Assembly: GCA_003402705.1 (NCBI GenBank)
Contig: QQNF01000035.1
Coordinates: 1 to 40,541, forward strand
Direction: 5' to 3'
Length of the DNA: 40,541 nt
From: Verrucomicrobiota bacterium
GTDB lineage: Bacteria > Verrucomicrobiota > Verrucomicrobiia > Verrucomicrobiales > V1-33
Position numbers and translations under genes: made by a program. Shown piece after piece: positions 18,550 to 25,049 of this stretch. The notes beneath the pieces are model-generated. The model ran no database searches. It was not told the origin of the DNA and was given only the letters and a program-made list of their open reading frames with translations. Each line of letters begins with the position of its first letter. The stretch's first letter is position 1.

Positions 18550-19934
18550 CAGCGCGTCGGGTTCGCCTTCTTCGGCAGATCGTTAGGCCTCAGCTTGTAT
18601 CGGAACGCCGCCGCATTCCCCCCCGGCCAGATGATCCGATACGCCGTCGACCGCACCCCCGCACGCTTCTCAAACAACTCCGCCACCCCGCCCGCATAAT
18701 CAATCCCCGGCCGCATCTCCCGTGACCACCCGCCCGTCTTCCCCTCTCCCTTCAACCACCCCATCTCCGCCTCCCCCGCCATGCTCTCCCACCGCGCACT
18801 CGACCCAAACAACCACTGCACCCCACTGCTCGCCGTCGCCGCAAAATACGCCTGCCCTTCCTCATTCTTCACCTGAAATCCTAGCACATCTCCCGGCGCT
18901 GCCGTCACCGCAAACTTGATGATCGCCCCAGGCGTCGTCTTCCCACCCACCAGATACGTCCCGCTCATTTCCTCACCATTCAAATACACCGTCACCGCGT
19001 CATCCGCCAGCACATGCATCTCAAAGGCCCGCGCCCCGGATCGATCCCCCGCCCCCGCCGCTCCCGCTTCCCCACCACCACCCACCGCCGCCGCTCCCCG
19101 CTTCTCCATGTAAATCCCACGCATCTTCTGCAGCGTCGCCGGCAATGCCGCCACATCCACATTCAGCAAATCATCCGTCTTCACCCGCTTCACTTCCTCC
19201 AGCCACGGTCCCTTGTCCCCCGCCTTCGCCGCCTCCCGCTCCAGCGCCGCCACATACTGCCGGTCCAATGCCGTCAACTCCACCTCCGCTCCCTCCTTCT
19301 CCCCATCCTCCTCCGCCACCTCCACCTTCGGCTTCACCTCCACAGGCTCCTCTTTCGAGGGCTTCTCCACCTCAGGCTTCACCTCCTCCGCATCCTCCAT
19401 CTCAAAAATCCCCGCGTCTTCCTTCCGAAACGGCTCGTCATCCAACGCCGCCACCTCCGGAACCCGCGCCTCCACCTTCACCTCCGGCTTCTCCGCCCCC
19501 GCACCCTCACCAGCCTCGCCCGAAACCACCGGCCGCTCGCCTCCCGGCTGCACGTAAACCATCGCCGCAGGATCATTCACCGGCACCTCCACCGCAGGCA
19601 CCACCGCCACCGGTTCCTCCACCCGCTCCGGCCCACCTCCCGCCGCAACCACGGCCTCTCCACCACCGCCACCACCACGAGTCCCCGCCCACACGCCCAC
19701 CCCAGCCGCCAACGCCACCACCACCCCGGCCGCCACCCACGGAAACGGAGCCTTCACCCGCTCCTCATCCTCCCCGTCCGCCGCCACCCCCACTCGCTTC
19801 GGCCTCGGAAATCCCTCGCCACGCGCCACGATCGCCTCCGCTTCCTCCCCTGTCCGTCCCCACGCATTCGGCAATTGCTCTAACGATCCGCTTCCTTTCG
19901 GCGGCAGGCTGGAGGTCGGTGGCTCGGATGACAT
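18549..19934 (-). CDS. Membrane-anchored low-complexity protein, function unknown
   Basis: The 461 aa product is not a family I recognise. A cytoplasmic N-terminus of about 75 residues precedes a single membrane segment (PFPWVAAGVVVALAAGVGVW). A long Val/Glu/Lys/Pro-rich linker (repeats such as VEPVEVKPKVEV-like runs) follows. The last ~130 residues look like a globular beta-sandwich (MHVLADDAVTVYLNGEEMSG, QWLFGSSARWESM), similar in style to carbohydrate-binding or PA14-like modules. The ATG at 19934 has AGGAGAG upstream; the frame is open to 20006. It overlaps the RDD gene by one base. Confidence 0.75.
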   Translation of the reverse strand: MSSEPPTSSLPPKGSGSLEQLPNAWGRTGEEAEAIVARGEGFPRPKRVGVAADGEDEERVKAPFPWVAAGVVVALAAGVGVWAGTRGGGGGGEAVVAAGGGPERVEEPVAVVPAVEVPVNDPAAMVYVQPGGERPVVSGEAGEGAGAEKPEVKVEARVPEVAALDDEPFRKEDAGIFEMEDAEEVKPEVEKPSKEEPVEVKPKVEVAEEDGEKEGAEVELTALDRQYVAALEREAAKAGDKGPWLEEVKRVKTDDLLNVDVAALPATLQKMRGIYMEKRGAAAVGGGGEAGAAGAGDRSGARAFEMHVLADDAVTVYLNGEEMSGTYLVGGKTTPGAIIKFAVTAAPGDVLGFQVKNEEGQAYFAATASSGVQWLFGSSARWESMAGEAEMGWLKGEGKTGGWSREMRPGIDYAGGVAELFEKRAGVRSTAYRIIWPGGNAAAFRYKLRPNDLPKKANPTR

Positions 19935-20048
19935 AACTTCGTCTCTCTCCTGCCAGCATTCGCCATTCCGAGCCGCCACGCAAGTTGCATCCGCTTCATT
20001 CCCCACACCAATTCTCCCCCGTCACCCACCCCACCGCACCATCTCCCC

Positions 20049-20690
20049 TCAGAACTTCAGCAGCAACGCCGCCGAAATCCCCTGCATGTTCCCCGTGCTC
20101 GACCGCAAATCAAACATGTCCGCATCCCCCAGCCCGTGAAACTCATACCCAGCCCTCAACCCGAAATTACTGCTGAAATCAAACTGCACCCCAGCCCCCA
20201 CCGTCCACGCAAACACCCACGCATCACTCTCAAACCGACGGTTGAACGAAAAATCCCGACCCCCAATCCGCGCCCTCGCCGACGTCTCCCCCGATACCCT
20301 CACATTCGCCGTCCCGGCCCCGCCCTCCACATACAACTTAATCAGATCCGCCCCCAGCGGAAACAACACCCGCCCCGCAATCACCCCCTCAAACAAATCC
20401 AAATCCGCCGTCGCCCCAGCACTCGCAAACCCAGCACTCGCACTCCGATCCAGCGACAACGCATTCACATACCCAAACTTCCCACCCAGAAACAAATCAA
20501 TCGGCGCCGCATCAAACAACCACCCAACCTCACCCACCACCCCCATCTTCACCTCCTCATCAAACTCCGTCCCCTTATACGCCCCAGCCCCCAACCCAAT
20601 CTGCAACCCTGCCTCCACATTCCCCATCATCCCCATCCCCACCACCACACTCATTCCAAGCACTCGAAGATTCATAATGTTCATAAGCAT
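20049..20690 (-). CDS. Outer-membrane beta-barrel protein (OmpA/OmpW-like fold)
   Basis: The 213 aa product has a Met/Val-rich signal peptide ending near NVEA-G, then alternating short strands with aromatic/Gly turns (LQIGLGAGAYKG, FLGGKFGYVNAL, FAWTVGAGVQFDFSSNFGLR, AGYEFHGLGD). It ends in a C-terminal Phe (AALLLKF), the usual beta-barrel assembly signal. About eight strands would fit. It heads the minus-strand run but is separated from the next gene by about 115 bases, so it may have its own transcript. Confidence 0.8.
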   Translation of the reverse strand: MLMNIMNLRVLGMSVVVGMGMMGNVEAGLQIGLGAGAYKGTEFDEEVKMGVVGEVGWLFDAAPIDLFLGGKFGYVNALSLDRSASAGFASAGATADLDLFEGVIAGRVLFPLGADLIKLYVEGGAGTANVRVSGETSARARIGGRDFSFNRRFESDAWVFAWTVGAGVQFDFSSNFGLRAGYEFHGLGDADMFDLRSSTGNMQGISAALLLKF

Positions 20691-20760
20691 TTAGGGTTTA
20701 TGAAATTTCCCACAAACCCAAGCAATTGTCAAAAAGATTCGGATTCCACCCAGAGCATCC

Positions 20761-21471
20761 CTCTGAACCAAAGTGGCACGGGCATCCTGCCTGTGACCCG
20801 GAGGTCTCTCCAATGATGCCCCCCTCTCCGAACAAGCAGCCGCAGGCTCTGGACTGCTGGGAGAATCACAGCTCTCTCCGCGCACGGAGTGCGCCTACGC
20901 GCGCCCTCTCAACAAGCCCTCTCCGACCATGCCCCCTCCGTTCTAGCAGCCGCAGGCTCTGGACTGCTGGGAGAATCACAGCTCTCTCCGCGCACGGAGT
21001 GCGCCTACTCGCGCCCTCTCCGACCAAGCCCTCTCCGACCAGCCCCTCCTCCGAACAAGCAGCCGCAGGCTCTGGACTGCTGGGAGAATCACAGCTCTCC
21101 CTGCGCACGGAGTGCGCCTGCGCGCCCCCCCAACACGCCCTCTCCGACCAAGCCCGGGACCGCGAGGCTCTGTACTCGCCCTCTCCCACCACGCCCCCTC
21201 CGACCACGCCCTCTCCGAACAAGCAGCCGCAGGCTCTGGACTGCTGTCAGAATTACAGCTCTCTCCGCGCACGGAGTGCGCCTACGCGCCCTCTCCCCAC
21301 AAGAGCGCCGCAGGCTCTGGACTGCTGGGAGAATCACAGCTCTCTCCGCGCACGGAGTGCGCCTGCGCGCCCCCCCAACACGCCCTCTCCGACCATGCCC
21401 GGGACCGCGGGGCTCCGTCTACCAGACCATCGCTCTGAACCAAAGTGGCACGGGCATCCTGCCTGTGACCC
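20761..21471. repeat. Repeat array bracketed by two identical 39-bp direct repeats
   Basis: Bases 20761-20799 and 21433-21471 are identical (39 bp) and contain the hairpin CACGGGCATCCTGCCTGTG. Between them lie five copies of a roughly 65-bp unit starting at about 20836, 20946, 21059, 21222 and 21304. Each has AGCCGCAGGCTCTG, CTGCTG, a GAATCACAGCTCTC-type block and the hairpin CGCACGGAGTGCG. Spacers repeat CCCTCTCCGACCA-like sequence, and two have a GGGACCGCGAGGCT variant. No coding function is seen. A diverged copy is at 9307. Confidence 0.8.
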
Positions 21472-21524
21472 CAAACCCGAATGGCCCCTAAGATAAGTCA
21501 GGCAATCTCACCCAACGACCTCTC

Positions 21525-21645
21525 CCCTCTTTGCGCCAACCCGTGTCCCATCGGGACACCGCATCCCAGCCCAGCGCAACGCGCTGGGTACCACCCCACC
21601 CAAACCCAGCGTTCTGTAGGAACGCCGCATCCCTACACCCGGCCG
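21525..21645. repeat. Chain of three small hairpins, dispersed-repeat type
   Basis: TGTCCCATCGGGACA, CCAGCGCAACGCGCTGG and GCGTTCTGTAGGAACGC follow one another within about 80 bases. The pattern is similar in style to 8380-8800. No credible gene lies between 21472 and 22157. Confidence 0.5.
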
Positions 21646-22157
21646 GTTCATCGCATGCGTACAGACCATGGCGGCGCTCACGTCGTTGCGGCCCAGCGCA
21701 AGACGCCACAACGCCGGCCGACTCGCCGAGAAGGCGTCCAACACTATTCTCGTGGACATACCAGCAGATCAGGTACCCGGAAAAATCCCAACGGTCCGAC
21801 GAACCGCCCCACACTCGTCAGCCACCGCCCCGAGCACCCCCATTCCTGCCAAGACCTCTTCGAGAGCTCCCGCCGGCCTCTCACCGTGAACCGTGAATCC
21901 CCGATTGCCGCATGGACGGCGGCAAGTCTCCAGAAATCTTGTTGACCCCGACCTCGGTTCCACCTCGATCATCACAAATGCCAAAACACTATGGGAAGCC
22001 ATTGTCAATTCTGTTGGCTCGGATATCGTGAACAAAAGGCATTCATATCCATTGAATTTCAGGCGGTTGGAAGAAACCGACACCCGGCCGCACGCCCCGA
22101 TTGCAAATGGATACTCTACCAAATACGGTGGAGCAATAAACGTTCAGCGTATATGCA

Positions 22158-23120
22158 ATGAAAAAATCCCGAGACAGCGAAACACCAGAGATCGATTCGA
22201 ACGAAGATCGGGATCCAAACTGTTCATCAACAGATCAGCAGATCTCGCAGCCCCAGTCAAGCCACTCCACCCGAAACCCGTCGTGGTGGCAACTCGGGCC
22301 GCTGCTCGCACTCCCGGCAGTGCTGGGAGTTGTACTTCTCTACTTCTACGGACAGCAGTTTCCCGAACCGTTCGCCCCAAAACAGGAGTTGTGGGGGCAG
22401 TTCGGGGACTTCGTTGGCGGGGTGTTGAACCCATTAATTGCGTGGGTAAGCCTGATCGTCATCGCCTTAAACCTCAGGTACACGGTCAGAGCTATCCTGC
22501 TCTCGGTCGATGCGGTCGACGCGGCTAGAAAGCAAGCACAGATCGCGCAAGAACACTTCACCCATGAGATCGATGAGCAAAAGGCCCGCATGGCAAGGGA
22601 GATTCAAGCGGCGAGAGAGCAGCGGACGTTCCAGTTGCATCAAACATGGATATCCCCCGAGATGCACGCTCTACGGACGGATGTCTGGGAGTTTCTTACA
22701 ACCACTGTCCGGAATGCAGACCAATCTGAGCCGGTAAATTGCCCAGGCAGTGCTTCGCCCTCCGAACCTCCATCAAGCCCAAATGAACCGCCATCTGAAC
22801 CTACTGGGCAGGTGGGCGCAAAGCTCGTCTTTATTGGCGGCTTTCGACTGAGCCACGATAGAAGCGATCGCAGATTGTACTACTCGGTGGGTAGCATCTC
22901 CCACTTTATCGCAGATGTTGACGCCATGCTTAAAGCTGAACTCTTAGCCGACAAGGTTTTTTTACATCTGTTAGGGCGCAGCCTACGACAGTGGTGCGAA
23001 CTCTATCGCCGATTGGACTTCCGAACAGACGAGAACGACACTTCTAGTGCAAGCATAGAGGAGAACAGTTGGCACTTGAAGCCATTGGATAACCTTGAAA
23101 ATGCTCTCAGTCAACAGTGA
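22158..23120 (+). CDS. Membrane protein resembling putative phage abortive-infection (AbiC-like) proteins
   Basis: 320 aa. The N-terminal ~45 residues are polar (Ser/Asp/Gln). Two membrane segments follow (WWQLGPLLALPAVLGVVLL and PLIAWVSLIVIALNL). Between them is ELWGQFGDFVGGVLNP, the GxFGDxxGGxLNP signature shared by proteins annotated as putative phage abortive infection (putAbiC). After it comes a charged coiled-coil-like stretch (about 110-150) and a soluble C-terminal domain. The cytoplasmic linker has a Ser/Pro/Glu repeat (SEPPSSPNEPPSEPTG). GC content is clearly lower than in the flanking core genes, pointing to transfer. The ATG at 22158 sits 10 bases after GTTCAGC, similar to the motifs before the next genes. 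Anti-phage function is inferred from family resemblance only. Confidence 0.72.
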   Translation: MKKSRDSETPEIDSNEDRDPNCSSTDQQISQPQSSHSTRNPSWWQLGPLLALPAVLGVVLLYFYGQQFPEPFAPKQELWGQFGDFVGGVLNPLIAWVSLIVIALNLRYTVRAILLSVDAVDAARKQAQIAQEHFTHEIDEQKARMAREIQAAREQRTFQLHQTWISPEMHALRTDVWEFLTTTVRNADQSEPVNCPGSASPSEPPSSPNEPPSEPTGQVGAKLVFIGGFRLSHDRSDRRLYYSVGSISHFIADVDAMLKAELLADKVFLHLLGRSLRQWCELYRRLDFRTDENDTSSASIEENSWHLKPLDNLENALSQQ

Positions 23121-23163
23121 ACAGCTGGGTCCATTACTACGCAAATATGTATGTCTGGACCAC

Positions 23164-23272
23164 GCCTAACACTCCAGAGCGCATGGCTACGAGGAACAAG
23201 CCAGCCAATGCCCCTGTGGTTGAACAAGCCCGGCAATAGCACGCGGGACGATCTATGCGCGTTGTGTTTGGC
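23164..23272. other. Candidate attC-like imperfect inverted repeat
   Basis: GCCTAAC (23164-23170) fits the attC R'' consensus RYYYAAC. GTTTGGC (23266-23272) is one base off the R' consensus GTTRRRY. The flanks pair imperfectly: the 5' arm reads GCC-t-AACAC...GCGCAT and the complement of the 3' arm reads GCC-a-AACAC...GCGCAT. It lies 43 bases after the AbiC-like gene. No covariance-model test was possible. Confidence 0.35.
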
Positions 23273-23670
23273 GCGCGTGCCCTGACTGTCCGTTGACCGG
23301 TAATTTCAGGCGTTTCGCGGGCTCTTGACGGGTCGGCGCGCGACGGGGCTGCGATGATCGCTGCGCACCGGCGCCGCTGAAGCAGCTCGCGAGAGAGCCT
23401 TCGCCGGCGGAGGCTGAATCCCAGCAAAATCAGCGCACAAAGCCGCAGCTGTGGAAGTTGAAGGCACGGCTGCACGCAACCGGCGACGGGAAGAATGAGC
23501 GTTGAACATAGACCCGGAACCCGCTAAGTCAGAGGCGATCAAGGTCACCGAAAATGCTCACGTATCCATCAACTCCACGCGCCCCCGACCGACCTTGCCG
23601 CGTAGCGGCTTTGTTCAACAATGCTCTGATGCCAATCACCAAAGCTGCTCTCTCGCCCATGCTTTCCGTA
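23273..23670. other. Spacer without a recognisable gene
   Basis: Open frames here on both strands have shadow-like Arg/Pro/Ala-rich translations and no motif. If the cassette reading is right, this would be a non-coding or decayed cassette. I see nothing else in it. Confidence 0.3.
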
Positions 23671-23740
23671 ACTTTAACCCGCCCTCTCGTCTCCACGCTC
23701 AGCCCCGCCCCGGCGGTCGTCGCAGCTTAGACGTTCGCCC
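23671..23740. other. Candidate attC-like site before the PIN remnant
   Basis: TTTAACCC (23673-23680) and ACGTTCGCCC (23731-23740) are placed about 60 bases apart, like R'' and R' of a short attC. The identical ACGTTCGCCC recurs at 24301-24310 before the next gene. Pairing between the two arms is poor, so the call rests on the recurrent motif and position. Confidence 0.25.
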
Positions 23741-23761
23741 TGAAAAAGAAAGCCCACCACG

Positions 23762-24035
23762 ATGGCGACAGCGTACATCGAGACCACCGTTCCCAGCTAC
23801 TACGTCGCAAGGACCTCGGATAGCCTTTTGCATGCCGCCAAGCAAGCAGCCACCCGGAGGTGGTGGGATAAGGGCTGTTCACCGCATCGACTATCTTGTC
23901 ACATTGAATTTCAAGCATATTGCCAACCCCTTCATTCGCGACCGCCTGCGCTTCGCTGTCGCGGACGCGGGATTTGAGCTTCCGGTCATGTGCAGCCCAG
24001 ATGAATTACTACAGAACGAAGATGAAGACGATTGA
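23762..24035 (+). pseudogene. VapC-type PIN toxin with internal deletion and frameshift
   Basis: The ATG at 23762 starts a typical PIN-toxin N-terminus (MATAYIETTVPSYYVART, then RRWWDKG) with the first catalytic-site acidic residue (E in YIETT). After about 40 residues it leaves frame. The C-terminal part of the same family continues in another frame from about 23880 (RIDYLVTLNFKHIANPFIRD through GFELPVMCSPDELL) to the TGA at 24033-24035. Family members have about 155-165 residues; about 95 remain. The middle, which carries further Asp/Glu ligands of the RNase site, is missing. The toxin is therefore dead. Its end overlaps the partner gene by 14 bases. Confidence 0.75.
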
Positions 24036-24243
24036 TTCCTCCAAGACCGTGGTTGATCCAGTCATCGCTGAACTCCGCCGCCACAAGAGTGAGATCGCGG
24101 AGGCGTTCGGTTGCGATGTCATGGCCCTCGGGCGTTCTTTGCAGCGACGCGAGATCGGAGATTCCCGGTTCAAGACCCCCGGCGGCGAACAAGACGGTGG
24201 TGGACGACCGGCTACCCTCCCCGAGTCGAAACGACCCTCTTGA
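24022..24243 (+). CDS. Antitoxin-like partner of the PIN toxin
   Basis: The small 73 aa protein starts inside the 3' end of the PIN remnant, the overlapping arrangement usual for toxin-antitoxin pairs. DPVIAELRRHKSEIAEAFGC and DVMALGRSLQRREIGD resemble the short proteins paired with this PIN subgroup (helix with VxEVRxxRxxxA, then a basic helix). It ends with a basic-Pro tail (LPESKRPS). The frame looks intact while the toxin is broken, so it is an orphan antitoxin candidate. It may have lost selective constraint. Confidence 0.6.
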   Translation: MKTIDSSKTVVDPVIAELRRHKSEIAEAFGCDVMALGRSLQRREIGDSRFKTPGGEQDGGGRPATLPESKRPS

Positions 24244-24250
24244 CTACAAC

Positions 24251-24310
24251 TCCTAACCCTGTTTCGGAGTGGCGCTCCCGGTAGCCGGTCCAACACTGCG
24301 ACGTTCGCCC
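24251..24310. other. Candidate attC-like site after the PIN/antitoxin pair
   Basis: TCCTAACCC (24251-24259) and ACGTTCGCCC (24301-24310) delimit about 60 bases, near the minimum attC length. TGTTTCGGA and TCCAACA just inside can pair with a two-base bulge, in the position of the L boxes. It begins 7 bases after the antitoxin stop. Consensus fit of the R' box is imperfect. Confidence 0.3.
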
Positions 24311-24338
24311 AACGCAACACGTTCCCCGTGATTCACCA

Positions 24339-24608
24339 ATGAAAGTGCTCTTGCCCGCAACACTACTTGCCTTGGCGACGATCTCCGTCGCTTCGGTCGG
24401 ATTGCGGGTGGGCCGGAACAAGGCCAGGTGGATTCGTGATGGCTTCTATGGCTTTCCAACGGAGGTTGTGGCAGTGGACGCTACAGGGACCCCAGAGACC
24501 ATAGTTTTGACTGACTCGGCACGGCAGCCACTCCCAAGCGCAGTTAGTCATTGGAGATACGCTGTCAGCGAGATTTCCACAGGTCTCATCAAGCAGTTCA
24601 TTCCATGA
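24339..24608 (+). CDS. Small membrane-anchored or secreted hypothetical protein
   Basis: The 89 aa product begins with a hydrophobic helix (MKVLLPATLLALATISVASV) that can serve as a signal or anchor. A short polar domain follows, with WIRDGFYGFPTEVV and a C-terminal SEISTGLIKQFIP. I do not recognise the family. GC content is lower than in the core genes, and the residue mix is natural. The ATG comes 28 bases after the ACGTTCGCCC motif, like the PIN gene. Confidence 0.5.
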   Translation: MKVLLPATLLALATISVASVGLRVGRNKARWIRDGFYGFPTEVVAVDATGTPETIVLTDSARQPLPSAVSHWRYAVSEISTGLIKQFIP

Positions 24609-24697
24609 CCACAGCGGAACAGACCAATACCCAACGACCGTAAGCATGACAGCAACCGCGTCTGTTCATGCCTGCGAAGCAGGCGGAATGTGGCGGC

Positions 24698-24838
24698 ATG
24701 AGACGATCTACCGAAAGTGAACGACGGCAGGCAGTGAAGGATTTTGAGCGCAACGGGATCAGCGCGGCGGAATTCTGCAGGCGGCGTGGAATGAGTTCCG
24801 TGAGCCTCGGTCAGTGGCGAGATGCTTACTCAGCACCC
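24698..24838 (+). pseudogene. Remnant of an IS66-type TnpA accessory gene
   Basis: About 45 residues match the N-terminal helix-turn-helix of IS66-element TnpA proteins (AVKDFERNGISAAEFCRRRG, then SVSLGQWRDAY). The frame then continues into Pro/Ser-rich nonsense. No tnpB, tnpC or terminal inverted repeats are visible, so this is a decayed insertion-sequence scrap. From its end to 25049 I see nothing else. Confidence 0.6.
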
Positions 24839-25049
24839 AGCAGCGCATCCCAGCACCATGCCCACCAGCCCCAGCGTTGTCATCCGCAACCTCGCACCCT
24901 CTCATTACCCGCATTCCCCTGCCTCCCAATCCCCTGCCAATTCACCGAATCCCTCGACTGCGCCACCCCCGCATTCCCACGCACCCCATCCACACCGGGC
25001 AACCGCTGGAATCCGCGGAAACCATGCCATCGCCACCGCCACCCTCCCT

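Noticed and set aside
20836..21421. Possible CRISPR array
   Set aside because: Repeat units are ~65 bp and diverged, spacers are irregular and themselves repetitive, and no cas genes are present.
20866..21496. Several open frames of 80-250 codons on both strands in the repeat array
   Set aside because: They are translations of the 65-bp repeat units (recurring AVILPAVQSLRLL or ITALSAHGVR blocks) and not genes.
21769..22122. 117-codon minus-strand frame before the AbiC-like gene
   Set aside because: N-terminal part looks semi-natural but there is no motif or ribosome site. An equally plausible frame exists on the other strand, so neither can be supported.
20691..22157. Integron integrase gene upstream of the cassette-like genes
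   Set aside because: No tyrosine-recombinase motif or ~300-codon frame is present here; only repeats and short unsupported frames.
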